Notes under the pieces: model-generated
Told to the model about the DNA's origin: nothing
Database searches by the model: none
What the model saw: the letters and a program-made list of their open reading frames with translations, nothing else
Source of the DNA: Trichosphaerium sp. ATCC 40318
Lineage: Eukaryota > Discosea > Flabellinia > Trichosidae
DNA length: 64,000 bases
Assembly (NCBI GenBank): GCA_038496445.1
Contig: JALMLS010000385.1
Location: forward strand, 294,813 to 358,812
Reading direction: 5' to 3'
Shown here: positions 23,726-35,861 of the stretch, one piece after another
How the letters are laid out: every line of letters begins with the position of its first letter
How positions within the stretch are numbered: position 1 is the first letter of the stretch
Made by a program: the position numbers and the translations under genes

Positions 23726-26272
23726 TCAATCTTCAAAAGGTGCTATGGTTCCTTTCTTATATTGTCTTGTATGTTGTATTCCTCTTGATTGACGTATCAC
23801 ATATAATAACACTAACATAACTACTATGATAGTTACAATACCAGGTATAATAACCCATATCCACTTGGATATGAACCTGGTTTTAGCAGAAAAGTTAGAG
23901 TCCAGCATACAAGGACTTGCCATTAACCAAAGCCTACCTGCTCTTGGCACTACATAATAAGAAAAGTAAGTGAATCACGCTCAACTCAAGTATTTTAGGC
24001 ATGTACGCACGTTGTGTCATACACAATTGTTCATCATTAGAAGATACTTCAATCTGTGTAATTTGGATAACACAAGATGTAGGGAAAGAAAAAATTGTGT
24101 TGTTATTGAATTGCCTTGAAGGCTCAACAATAATCGTTACATTCACGAGATCTGGACACTTATTAAATACTATAGCGGGTTCATCGATAACAGTAGGTTC
24201 AGGTATGACAAATATACTGTTATGGATTAACGTGTCACCTGTATGAGAGTAGTTAGAAGAAGGAAGTCAATAAAAAAATAAGATTGTAGCTAGATGTAGA
24301 GCGGTACCGTGTAAGGTGAGAGTCCGAGTGAGTGTTATTGTTCTGTTCCTAATTGTTACATTTTCACATGATGTTAATTCACACTGTACTGTTGGAGCCA
24401 TTGTAGGAGCCATTGTAGGTGTTGGTACAAAAGGTGTAAACGTTTGAATTTCTTCACGACTTAAGCCGATAATACTTCCTAGTTAGAACTATAAGCTGGT
24501 GTGATTCTGTTCTGGTTTCTCATTTACAAAAGAAGCAAAGTTGCTAAAATTAGTACCATCCTCTAGTACGGTCCCTGATTGGCAAGTACCAATGCAATCC
24601 CCGAAGAAAGAGAGTTCTCCAGTGTCAACATTATCGAGGACAGCAAAGTGTTTTCCTGCGCCAATAACAAAGCCACCCGGTATTTTTTTAACTTGAAAAA
24701 AGTCTACACCCTCGCCCATATCTATATTGGGATCTAATATATGTCGTATAATATCTAAAAAGAGTATAAGAGCTCATGATTTTCTTCGAAAAAACACGAA
24801 AACTGAACAAAGCAAGTTTTTCTCAATTCTTTCCGCAAATGCTTCTTTAAGCTCTTATGGAGAATATTTGATCTATTAAATTGCACGTGACCGCTTTGTA
24901 TTGAATGGATTTCATGTGTTGCGAAAACATGCTTTTGTAATCGAAGCAATTCGAGCTAAGAAAAAAAAAGGACAAAAGTGGTACCTGTTTGGTTAACTAA
25001 ATAAACACCTCCATGCGAGAATTCACTTTTCGTATACATTGTTACAATAGCTCTATAATCATCCACAAATTGCACGCCTTGTACAATATGTTGTCTATTC
25101 TCAAAGGGGCCTTTAGAAGGCATTACAACGCAAGACAAAAAAGCACCTAAAAAAACCAACATCAGGTTTATCCAAACAATTGACTGCAAACTCTTTATAT
25201 AAAGTCCTTAATTAAACGTACCATTCTCAGCATCTAACATCATCACAGTACCACTACGTATAATTAAAGCAATACGTGTACCATTAGGATTAAGTGAGAT
25301 TTGCTTCCAACTATACTCGTTTACAGGTTTATAAACATCGTCTACAAATGGCAGACAACCTTGTGGCACTGAGGCAAATATCAGTACATATCTAACAAAC
25401 AATATAGTGAACGAACTTGTATAATTAAGAGAGAATCCACGCTTGAATTGCCTGCTAGAGTCGAAAATAACCTAAAAATTCTTCAGTTAATGTCAAGAAA
25501 ATGTTTTTTTTTATGATTCTTACAACATCATGTGGAGTAGCCCTACTTGCAAGAATTTCTCCCTCATCATTAATATAAATACTCTCGGGGTACTCCACCT
25601 CGAACTGACCACCATTTACCCATTGATCTATCCTTGTGACTTCACCACCTTCATTTATTGTTAACACAGTGATAATCAAGCTGAGAAAGCAAAAAAAAAA
25701 AAGCGAAATCCATTCCGTTTGCAGTCCATCTTGCCTCTCACTAGCTCACCTGCCATGGCATGCAGTGCATCGAGGAGGTGTAGCAAGTATATGGATTCCC
25801 TGGCTCATAGCTGAGATTTAAAAACGTTCTAGTTTAAAAACAGCAATTCCAGCGAGTAAGTTGTTTATACCTGTTGTTATATTAACAAACCGAATGTAGC
25901 CTCGTGTATTTGTATTAAAAGTAGCAATCGCGAGCAGATTGTCATTCGTCACAACAACATCTTGTGGCTGTGTGCCTTTGTAAGCTACGTAAAGTTATAT
26001 CTAACTTACAATGTGATCAAAACTGCAACGCTGAAGGTGACGATGGTTTTGCACCATTGTATGCATCATAAACGCAAGAAGAAGTTTAAACTAGTTTTTT
26101 GAAAGCAAAACAACAAATAGACATACGTATTTTGTTCTGGACTTCAGGAACCGTTGCTAAATACCTTTGTAAGCGAAAAAACTTGATATTAATTTCAGAA
26201 CTTCTTACACTGCGCCAAAATTGCGTTTACGCATGCAAACAGTAACCATAGCATATTCAATGTGCTTTTCAT
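23726..26272 (-). CDS. type I membrane protein with signal peptide and long ectodomain
   Basis: Minus-strand multi-exon gene. Exon 1 gives a clear signal peptide (MKSTLNMLWLLFACVNAILA). The ectodomain has repeated segments of the type DVVVTNDNLLAIATFN, IYINDEGEILASRATP and WKQISLNPNGTRIALI, resembling blades of an NHL/WD-like beta-propeller. They are followed by a Cys-containing region after a short TMAPTMAPT linker. The C-terminus has one transmembrane helix (WIWVIIPGIVTIIVVMLVLL) and about 30 cytoplasmic residues ending KGTIAPFED. It probably acts as a cell-surface receptor or adhesion protein; the propeller assignment is an inference from repeat rhythm. It is the downstream partner of another minus-strand membrane-protein gene at 26823-29730. 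Confidence 0.6.
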
Positions 26273-26822
26273 GCCTCAAAGAACGTTTCTTCTGTTATTA
26301 GCTTCAAAGTCATTTAAAGAAAGAGGAATACCTTAATCGATGCTTAGTATTTTGATAATATAGCACTATCAGCTTTTCAGTGTTTAGGATTGAGCTAGAA
26401 GTGAAAACAAGGAAGTACACGTTTTTGTTTTTGGGTAAATATTGTCTTTTCTAATTCTTGTTCTAGCATTCAAAAGCGCACTGTAGTAACTCGTCTCGTT
26501 GTCCTAATAGGTCTACGCCGTAAGTTTCCAGAATAAGGTGTGGGAACTTCTTAAACCTTCCACCAGTAACTTTCGTATAATTATCACCCAAATAGTCAAT
26601 TAACAGGTTATTTTACTTCTTTCAACAAATTGTAGTGTGGCGCGGTTCAATAATTTTTATATGCAGTTTAAGAGTTCTCGCACACATAGTCTACGCCCAA
26701 GTACGCTATAAATGTTCTCTTTAGGCCTCAATAAAGAGCAATTTTTCTGAACACTTTTAAAGCCACTTAGATAAAGAGCTCATTTTGTCAAGGTTTTCTG
26801 TCTTCGAAAAAACTTTAGTTTA
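26273..26822. other. gap between two tandem membrane-protein genes
   Basis: About 550 bp with no supported exon. It should hold the promoter of the 26272 gene and the 3' end of the 29730 gene. No CACGTG was found here. Confidence 0.35.
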
Positions 26823-29730
26823 TTAGTAAGTCTGTTTGATTGGCTTATATTCCAATTCTTGAGTGCTATTACAGAAACAACAATAACAAGTGCATACAAG
26901 AGCGATAAAACATCCTATAGCAAGTACTGTAAGCCAAATAATCATTTTTTGTATACGTCCTGAAGCACCTGTACAAAAATGTTATTCAAAAAAAAAACTA
27001 TTTGTGCTTTTGTTTGATTAAGACTCAAGCGTACGTATACAAGATGTTGAGCCTGGTTTTGCTGTCTTATCCCAATCACAAGGAGCACATTGTTCTGAAC
27101 TTGTATCATCACGAGGAAGCATGTATGTATCTAGAATGAAGTGAGTATTTTCATCTACAGTTGCATTTCTTTAACCTTCCGGGCATGGATCGCAAAACAC
27201 GTGATTTCTAGTTTGGTATCCGTCTTTGCAATATTTACACTTTGTAGATCCTGGTGTAGAAATTTGACTTTTAGGACACCTGTCACAGGAAGCCTGGACA
27301 CTAAAAGTTTTATGTCAGTAACTATATTCATGAACGAATAAACTCATACCTGTTGAACTGAAAAGTTCCAGCAGGGCATTCTATGCATTCGGTACCGTTT
27401 ATAGACTTTGTACCAGGCATGCAAGGAATACAAGACTGAGTTTTGTTTATTAACTCGGTACCAGGGAAGCATCCTACAGAAGAGTCAAGTTTTTTTTTTT
27501 GTTTTCTCTTTGTTGTACTTGGTGCAGGCGTAATTTCTATACTGATACTGCTGTTGTTTGGCCAATCCATCTGCCATACATCTTTCACGTTTTGGTACTT
27601 TCCAAGAGGAGGGGCATAGTAAGAAATGTTTTTTACAATGATTGTGTTGTTAGTAAACATACAATCGCTCAAAGAAATAAAGTTTTGGTTTGCTTCTTTA
27701 CTATCAAAGAATGAACTCTGAATACCAATAGTAGAATAGAATCCGTCTTCTATTTTAAAGTAGTGTCTCCTAAGAGGTAATGAATCTAAATTGCTACCAT
27801 AAAGCAGAAACTGATGGAACTGTTCGTTGATGTCAAAAAAAAAACAAGAAAAAAATGGTAAAACAAAGAAGGTACAGCCAATTATTTCTTACTTGTTGTT
27901 AGTAAAGTTAGTGCCAGTTATCTCTATTTGTTGATTACCAGTATTTGTAAAAAGTAAAACAGGCTAACAAAAGGGGTAAGACTAAGGTTTTGGAACACAA
28001 GTTTTTTCTTTTAACAAGAACTAAGAACGTACAGAGTTGGATGGCGTGGAGTGATCAGAAAATGAAGATTTAGTAATCACTACAACTTCTGAATTGCTGC
28101 TAAGTTCGCTTCTCACAAAATAACATCCAGAAAACACAGAAGCTATAACACAAAAGATCGTCTTAGTACTAGGGAATTTCACAACATTCAAAAAAAACCT
28201 TGGCGTACATTTTGAAGAAACAGCCACCACAGCATTGTAAAACTCACAATTAGTGTACTCAATAGTTGTGGATGATATGACTGTAGTCTTGTTAGCATTC
28301 AGGATAAAGAGGAATATTCAACAAGCTGTAAAGGATTTGTAAAAGCACGTGCCTGAAATAGATGACGCAAACTGAGAATTAGATAAATAAGCGTCTTGTA
28401 CATTCTGTAATTTAATATCCCCTATCATAGATTGCATAATATCAAGAGAGGAAAGAGAGGCATTGGTGACAACTATTAAACTGTCAATACTTTTATCCAT
28501 TCAAAAAAAAAAACAAGAAAGAATAAAAACATCAAGCGTACAAACATCGACGCTACAGTCGCTCAAAGAAAGAGTTGATTGGTTAACTGAGAGTATCTGT
28601 ATATTCAGTATTGATGCTTCTATACTTGAAATCCTGTATTGAGTTGAACTGTCCAATACAAGTACCTACGCAACAGTGAGATAAATCGTTTTACAATTTA
28701 TCATACAAGACCTTCAGACCCTTGAAATACAGGTCTTGGTGCACTAGAGTTAGCTGGTTTTATTCCGATTTCCGTGAGACTGAGCTTGGATATATTTGCC
28801 CTGTTTTCCATTGTGTAATTGTATGTTCCGCCTGTACTCAATGTAAACAAGAAAAAAGATGGATTGCACTTACTTTCTACTAAAACAATAACGAATTGTG
28901 GCGTCTTTGAGGTATGCAGCGAGTTTAAGCAGTCACTAATGTAAAAGAAAGGCGAATTTTCTGTTCCTTCATTCTGATGATAAAAGATTTGAGTCAATCG
29001 CACAACGTGATTTACCATGTACCTTATGAGAACCGTTTGGAGAGATGTAACATTTTGTAGTAATTACAGGCGGTGCAGAAGGCTGTATTGTTGTAGGGGG
29101 AGCAGTTGGAGGAGGTGTCGGAGATGTTGGAGTAACCGTTGGAGGAGACGTTGGAGGAGGTGTTGGAGGAGGCGTTGGAGGAGGCGTTGGAGGAAGTGTT
29201 GGGGGAGGTGTTGGAGAAACTGACGGTGAGGTTGGGGTAACCGTAGTTGGAGCAGCAGGTGCTAGCATCGTAAGTTGACGGAACAATAAAAACAAGTCAA
29301 CCTGTTGGAGTCACTGGTTGTGATGGAATGTCCACTGAATCTAATACATGTGACAATGCTATTCTTGAATTCAGTGAGCGTACCAATACGTGATTGTGTT
29401 GTATGGAGAGGAGCTTGTTGAGATGTCTATTTGGGATTAAAACTCAAAAGAACAAAAAAAGAAAAAGGCGAAAAAAAAAAAGACACTGATTTGTTTGCGA
29501 GACGCCATAGGTATCGTATGGAGCCTCTGTAGCGTAAAAGAACACATTACAAAGAAAATTATTGCTACTTTTTTTACTCCACAACACGCATCACGTGTTA
29601 CTGAAACTGCCAAGCGTCACAAATTGGAATAAAAATGATGGTTGGTTCATACTATTTGTTTGAAGCTTTTAGTTACCTGAAGGCACACTAGTAATGTAAA
29701 CATGGCTAAAATGTACCCAGACGTTGCCAT
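26823..29730 (-). CDS. receptor-like membrane protein: beta-helix plus Cys-rich repeats
   Basis: Minus-strand multi-exon gene. Order: hydrophobic N-terminus (MATSGYILAMFTLLVC); Pro/Thr linker with PTPPPTPPP units (about 29270-29070); a long Asn/Ser/Thr-rich region with the rhythm of a right-handed beta-helix (short strands such as LSSLDIMQSMIGDIKLQN and SVFSGCYFV); Cys-rich ephrin-receptor-like repeats (GCFPGTELINKTQSCIPC, CPAGTFQFNR, CDRCPKSQISTPGSTKC); one transmembrane helix (MIIWLTVLAIGCFIALVCTC) and a 20-residue tail ending KPIKQTY. This combination is common in protist surface receptors. The ligand is unknown. The exon next to the signal peptide is uncertain. The gene is transcribed away from the fibro-slime gene at 31006. 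Confidence 0.6.
29070..29270 (-). repeat. Pro/Thr coding repeat (PTPPPTPPP)
   Basis: Low-complexity coding DNA inside the receptor-like gene, built from 12-bp units encoding PPTP. It encodes an extended linker between the N-terminal segment and the ectodomain. Confidence 0.75.
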
Positions 29731-31005
29731 TGTCTCCACTTTGTTTACTTTCTTGAGTTTTCGCTGTGAAACATTCAACACTTTTAATACCACAACGGAC
29801 GCAACCTCCACACTCTAAATATTACATTGTGACGCTGTATCGCGTTAACTGACAACCGCAAAAGATACTATGGTCAAATGAGCTGTGGTTATAAGCACAA
29901 GCGCGCGCTGTGATGATCTTAGTGGTATTTAGATAATTTGGAGTCGTAAAACGGCTTTTTTTTGATGTTTGCGAACATGCCTTATTAATAGGCCTTTTGT
30001 TTAAATTTTACTGTTTGCTAGGAAATGAACCTTCTATATTGTATCTTTACGCGACAATATAAAAAAAACTCCAAACACCTCGAAAACATACTAACGCGTT
30101 ACATGCACCCAAAACAATCAAGCGTTACAACCGTATCAATTTCTCTGTTTAGTACGGCCATCGACTACATCGCAATCAAGGTGTACAACGCACGTCCTTT
30201 ACAAATTTGGTAGACCAAAGCGCTGTGTAGCAACTTGTTGCCTCTATTTTGGAACAAAGGAAGGAACCTAATGTGGAAATTTGGGTTTCACTTACACCTT
30301 TTCCCGTATCGCTTGTTGGTTCCAATACCTAAGATATTCTACAGCTCCTGTGAGCCTATTCAGACTTTGTGAACTATTTCTGGCCTTACTCTACTACCTA
30401 CCGAATAGCGTACGACTGAGATGTATGGAAATATGTTTGAGCGCCGTGACGGTCTTTTTAATGGAAAATCTAATGTTGGAAAATAGTTGGGCTTTGTTTT
30501 GGATTAGAAGCCCCGATTTAGGTTGTTAATTTACCTTTTGCTTTTACGTAAAAATAGTTTACTCTTTGTAGGTATTTATTTTGTAGCGAGTGTTAGTTTT
30601 TTTTTTTGCTAACTTTTTGTGACAACTTTTACGCCTTACACTTCCCTCCCGTAAGGAAAGTTTACTCTCCTTTTGTTAGGCATATCTTTGTTGCTTGTGA
30701 TTACTACACAACTATGAAAATAATAAAAGTTACGAGGGTCCTGAAGAAGACTCCGGAGCGCTATTTTTAACGTAAAGATATAGAAATTTCATAATTTTTA
30801 CAGGTCACACAACTAAAGACACAGCTCTTGAGGAAATCGAGTTTTACGTTAAAACGTAACAAATATATCTTCTCATAGCAAACAAACATGACCAAACTAA
30901 TAAACAGTGTATTTATTGCTGTCCTTTTAAGCGCTGTATACATACAAACAAGTACGTCTTTTCGAAGAGAATAAACAATATCTGCTGAAAACAAAAAAAA
31001 ACAAA
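29731..31005. promoter_or_regulatory. 1.3-kb divergent promoter region
   Basis: Separates the start codons of two divergently transcribed surface-protein genes and is the longest gap between recognised genes except the window's right end and 6.8-8.2 kb. Open frames at 30025-30529 and 30767-30994 have no family-like features and begin or end in low-complexity sequence. I see no gene. Confidence 0.4.
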
Positions 31006-33551
31006 ATGTTTTGTTTCGCGAATCTCGTAACTATTGTACTAACGATAGATCGTTCTTTAGTTCAAGCAACCTCAATAGCTGTCGTTGTGCGTAATTTTTG
31101 GCCGGACGGTGAATCTAGCGCTTACAGACACCCTGATTTTCAGTAAGTTATAAAAATTGTTTTATTCTTAGATCTTTTTTTAACCACAGTTTTCCCTCTA
31201 AAGGTGTTGTATTGGAACTATCCTCGGTATGGTTGATACGTATCTAGCTTTTGATTCAGCCAGTGGCGATTTCCTACCAGGTACGGAAGAAGCAACCAAA
31301 AAAAATTGATAATTCCAGAAAATGGAATAAGTGCAGAAGATGTTTTTCGGTTTTTAAGGTTATTGCAAGAAATTCAACCATTAACGCTTTATTAGTATAC
31401 GCTGGAACGGAAGCACAAGAGATTCAAACCATTGAGAAAGGAGGATACCGTAACGTTCCTATCAATGATACTAACGCATCCCAGAAGTGTCCTGGAAGTA
31501 AGTTTAATTCTTAGGATTCTTCGTTTATTTACTCTTTTTTAGCATGTGGCAGCAGTAGAACTCATCATGGAGAAGCTTGGTTTGATTTATGGTATAGATC
31601 TTCTAATTACAGTAATGCATATGTCATACAGATCCCTCTTACCGAAATATCAACACAATTGTTCCAATTCAAAAGCGCTGAATTCTTTCCTTTGAATGAT
31701 GTCACACGTACGTTCCCTAGTTCCTTTTTTTTTTCTTTTTTCGTTTGTCCACGTGTACTCATTATGTTGTATAGCCGCTCTACCAAAGACATTCCCTAAT
31801 TCCAATAGTAAGATCACTGGAAATGACCCTTTCGGAGGGCAATATGATTACTTTATAAGAGACCAGATATTCCTTTTTACAACAAAGATTACTGTACCTT
31901 TTGTGTACAAAGCTGGAGCTTCAACTTTCGAGTTTATTGGTGATGATGATGTATGGGTATTCCTAAACGGTAAACTCATCGTAGATATCGTACGTATATT
32001 AGAGACAATGAAAAAATACTAAAACATACATTTAAGGGTGGTGTACATGGTGCTGTTTCAAGAGATGTTGATCTTGACAATATCGGAGTAGTTCCAGCCT
32101 TTAAAGGATCTTCCGGCTCAGAAGTCAGTCTCGTTGATGGTAAGTGCATAATCAACATCAAGCCTGTCTTGCTACGTTATAGCTCAAACTAACTGTCCTT
32201 ATAGGCAATGTATACACTATTGACTTCTTTCAAGCTGAAAGACGTACAAGTCATTCTAACTTTAATTTTATCGCTGGTCTATGTATCGCAATCTGTGATT
32301 GCATGGACTGTGAGACGTATGTAAATGAAACATTTGGTGACTGTTACCGTGTTGCTGCTTGTGACGTTGAAGCATCCCAAGGTGGTCCATCTGATGTTTG
32401 TACTGAAGCTCCACTCCCAGTTGGCACTGTACGTTTTGAGAGCAATTTTTTTCTTTCTTTCAGTTTGAGTTGTTTCTTTTCTTACCTTTATTTAGGCATG
32501 TTCATCTGCAGGAACATGTGCCGGTAACGCCCCAGGGGTATGTCGTGCGCCTCAAGGCAATCCAGGAGCTCGCGAATGTTATTGTCCAGAGAACGCACCT
32601 ACAACTCTACCTCCAACTACGTTGCCACCTACTACGCTACCTCCGACTACGCTGCCACCTACGACGCTTCCGCCAACTACGTTGCCACCTACGACGCTAC
32701 CTCCAACTACGTTGCCACCTACGACGCTTCCTCCGACGACTCTTCCACCAACAACTATTGCTCCTACCACATTGCCTCCAACAACAGCAGCTCCAACAAC
32801 CGCTTCTCCTACTACAGCCGCCCCTACTACAGTTGCCCCTACTACAGTCGCTCCAACTACCGCTTCCCCTACTACAGCCGCTCCTACTACAGTCGCCCCA
32901 ACTACAGTCGCCCCAACTACAGTCGCCCCTACTACAGTCGCCCCAACAGTAGCTCCTACTACCAAAGCTCCTGTCACTGACCAGCCTTCTACTGCTCCAC
33001 CCACAGATGCTTCGAATACTCCTCCTACAATGCAGGCAGATGAACCAACGTCTCCACAAGCTCCAACAGCCCCAAAGGCCCCTTCTACAGCTACACCAAC
33101 GGAAGATAACGCACCTACATCGAACTCTCCTGTCACTCCTACCGCCCAACCTACAGCTATTATTCCAACAAATACAGTTTTTAAGATGACTTTCGATCGT
33201 AAACTGACTGATGAAGAAATCCCAAAAGTTGCTTCTGCTTTACAAAAAATGGTGAACGCTAGTAACCCTCCAATGATAACTGAAGAACAAAGCACATCTA
33301 AGAGGTCCTTAGAACAGAATACAGCCTATGCTGCTATATTTGCCGGAGCAGACGCACCAAAAGCCAAGTTGTTCTCTGAAACACCAACAGCAAATGTTGA
33401 GATTCAGCAATCAATACAAGATGAAGGTGTATCTGCATCTGTCGTATCTTTTGAAGCTGAGGAGACCACAAACAATAACAACGATAGTAATGCTATGTCT
33501 TTATTATCTTCTGTTGTTGTTATTATCAGTTGTGTATTCCTAATGTTATAA
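31006..33551 (+). CDS. fibro-slime/PA14-domain surface protein with Thr/Pro stalk
   Basis: Plus-strand multi-exon gene. The N-terminal signal peptide is followed by a fibro-slime (PA14-like) domain: NFWPDGESSAYRHPDF at the start, a KWY-like middle, and the hallmark GDDDVWVFLNGKLIVDI near 31940-31990, continuing GGVHGAV in the next exon. A short Cys-rich region (CDCMDCETYVNETFGDC) comes next, then about 110 residues of TTLPPTT and TTVAPTT repeats, a 100-residue module with STSKR, and a hydrophobic C-terminus (MSLLSSVVVIISCVFLML) suitable for a GPI anchor or membrane tail. In dictyostelids this family includes prespore-inducing factor PsiA and related surface proteins. Binding of glycans is possible but inferred. 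AATAAA-type signals follow the stop. Confidence 0.85.
32600..32960 (+). repeat. coding repeat TTLPPTT / TTVAPTT
   Basis: Array of 15- and 12-bp units encoding PPTTL and APTTV. It forms the stalk of the fibro-slime protein. Frames on the other strand (VVGATVVGA) are by-products. Confidence 0.85.
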
Positions 33552-33901
33552 ACCAAAAAATGTAAATAAAATTTTTAGAAACAACAAATAAATTTCGTCG
33601 TTCGCTATTAATAGTTTTGATACCAGTATCAATTGGTACTATACAACGTGAGTTTACACTACAAAAGTGACCGAGGAATTTCAGAGGACTTGTCATAGCA
33701 GCAATGTAGCATTAACACGTTGTCAAAAAAAAATGGACTCAAACTTTCATAGCATAACTCTCCACAAACTGCAACGATGTTAGCACGTGGGCTAAATTAC
33801 TATGACACGGCAAACTGCGTCTCATCTTGTAAGCAAAACACTAGCTGGTAAACGTTCGAAGAGGTGGTTGTACATACTGCAAAACAAAGTAGTTTATTGC
33901 A
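33552..33901. other. convergent 3' gap
   Basis: 350 bp between the ends of the fibro-slime gene (plus) and the next minus-strand gene. Contains AATAAA at 33566-33571 and CACGTG at 33784-33789. No exon seen. Confidence 0.35.
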
Positions 33902-35180
33902 CTAGTTGTTATCAGCAGGTGTTGATGAGATAACATTAGATAGAAATTCAACTGTCTTTGGTAGTTTAGCTATAAACGATGGATTTCGAGAACAAATAGT
34001 ATACATCATTTCTACTTTTAAAGCAACATTTTAGCCTAAAGTTGTGTCAACATTAGAAAGGTTGTACAATAGCATACCATTCATTGTCCGTCTTTATTAT
34101 AAACTTACGAAGCATGCCATAGTATTTTCTTGGACTCTCATTATACAAAAGCATGACGTAAGGCAATATCCTCCAACATTTTTTTGAATGTACAAAGTCC
34201 GAGACTAGTTTTTAAAATTCTGTGTTTACATTGTTAGAAAACAGTAGCGTGTTGATGACGTGCCCTGCTTGTTTATCTATAAACAGATTAAAGATATGTA
34301 CTGGCTGAATCAAAGCACAGTATAAGTCCGTAAAGTGCTCACTTGCCCAACTGTCAGTTACTAGGGCCCTGGATACACCTTCCTTGTCATCAAGCATTGC
34401 TACAAAAAAACTGAAACATTTTGTAACAATTGCAGTATAATCAGCCCTATAAGGCATCACTGGAACTTGATACTGCCCAGTCTCTTTTGCAATATGTGAG
34501 ATATTTGCCAATATTCAGGTTTTCAACAAGTTTAAGAGAGTCAATAGAGCTATTGTTGCTGTCCAGTACTCGTTCTATGAAGCTGTTTTAGTCTGACAAC
34601 AAAAAAGTTAAGGCAACTTGCTTGTAATGCTTAGTCTCTTTTTGGTGTCCCAGAACGGCATTAACGTAAGTGCAAACTTTGGATTACAATTAAGCTTTGC
34701 AAAATCTACCTTCTTGGATGGAATCATTCTCAATTCAGGTGGAAAGGAACCGGTTAGAGCTTGTTCCAGTAATAGCTTTTCATACAAGTCCTATGGAGTA
34801 CAATAGTATTTGGTGACCTAAAGCGAAGTACCTGGCAGCCTAAGAAATCAGCAGCAATAGTAACTTGTGCCAATCTATCTCTTATTTTGTGGCTTTTGAT
34901 CTCAATTTTGTGTTCAAGTACGTCTAAAACATCTGCAACACGATTACTGAGTTGTTTAATATACCTAGCGCTGAGGCACATGAAGCGTACACCATATTGC
35001 GCTCTGAGAGACGTTTTGACCAAGAGAACCAGAAATATCCCCAGCAGCTTTCTTTATTTCTATTTGATGCTTTAAAACAGGTACTTTAAGCGCTATATCC
35101 TCTGTAATAGTTCTCGATTCTTTTTTACTGTCACTGTAATACAACACAACTGTAAATGATGAAGGTGTGGTATTAGTCAT
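33902..35180 (-). CDS. hypothetical helical protein, possible Skp1/BTB-like N-terminus
   Basis: Minus-strand gene with several introns. The start (MTNTTPSSFTVVLYYSD) and the following exons give a beta-strand start, KVPVLKHQIEI, YIKQLSNRVADVLDVLEHK and then VTIAADFLGCQ. This is the order of elements of a Skp1/BTB fold, where the last motif matches the LAANYL(N/D) segment. Later exons are helical (HFTDLYCALIQPVHIFNLF) and end FIAKLPKTVEFLSNVI. The family match is weak and the last two exon joins are uncertain. The start codon is only 54 bp from the start of the divergent gene at 35235, so the two almost certainly share a promoter. Confidence 0.4.
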
Positions 35181-35234
35181 GTTGTTGAGTAGCTTAAAGC
35201 TGCTAGTTTATTAAGTCTTGTATTGCTACAAAAG

Positions 35235-35861
35235 ATGCGCGTTACTGTGTCTCTGCTAGCTCTAATATGCCTGTTATCTTGCGTGTATGCGTCGACAACC
35301 AAGGAGAAAGTAATAGAGATGAAAGAGGGCTTGAACAAGTTTCTGAAGGACACTTTTTATACAGAATGGACTCCTGCTGATGGCCTTAAAAAGCTATGCA
35401 AGAGGGTAGAAGACTACAAAGCATTTGCGGAATTATGCAAAGGACTTGGTACGGACGGCGAAAGAGAGTCTGTCAAGTCATTCGTTGGTACAATGAAGAG
35501 AAAACTAGCTCGCGTAGTGCGAGTAATAATGCCTAAGGAATTACGCGATGGATTTGATCAAGTACGCCGCGAATACGCTCCTAAGCCTGTAAGAGAGGTC
35601 AGAAGTGCGTTTGATCAAGCAAAAGCCAAAACCACGAACCTATTCACACGAGTGCGCTCCAGATGGAACAAGAACAAAAACAAGGATCAAATTGAACGTA
35701 GAACGAGAGAAGCGCTCATCCTCGTTGTACCACTTGCAATTGTAGCTACAGCATGTTGGATAGTTGCATACACTGCTTTCTTCTTGAAAATCGCATTTGT
35801 AGCACTTTTTGGACGCTTAGTGTACAGTGTAGTCGACATTGCTCGACTCTCTACACAATGA
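35235..35861 (+). CDS. secretory/membrane hypothetical protein, single exon
   Basis: About 208 residues with no intron. It starts with a signal peptide (MRVTVSLLALICLLSCVYAS) and has a long basic, helical middle (Arg/Lys-rich, for example MKRKLARVVRVIMPKEL). Near the end is a hydrophobic stretch of about 35 residues (LILVVPLAIVATACWIVAYT onwards) that could form one or two membrane helices. I do not recognise a family. The ATG at 35235 is chosen because the signal peptide begins there; the upstream in-frame TTG is not needed. It is transcribed divergently from the 35180 gene. Confidence 0.6.
   Translation: MRVTVSLLALICLLSCVYASTTKEKVIEMKEGLNKFLKDTFYTEWTPADGLKKLCKRVEDYKAFAELCKGLGTDGERESVKSFVGTMKRKLARVVRVIMPKELRDGFDQVRREYAPKPVREVRSAFDQAKAKTTNLFTRVRSRWNKNKNKDQIERRTREALILVVPLAIVATACWIVAYTAFFLKIAFVALFGRLVYSVVDIARLSTQ

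Noticed and set aside
30025-30529. Two plus-strand open frames of 62-82 codons
   Set aside because: No signal peptide with continuation, no family-like motif, no consistent splice partners; treated as intergenic.
32579-33295. Long minus-strand open frame of VVGATVVGA repeats (238 codons)
   Set aside because: Complement of the TTVAPTT stalk of the fibro-slime gene, whose hallmark domain lies in frame on the plus strand.
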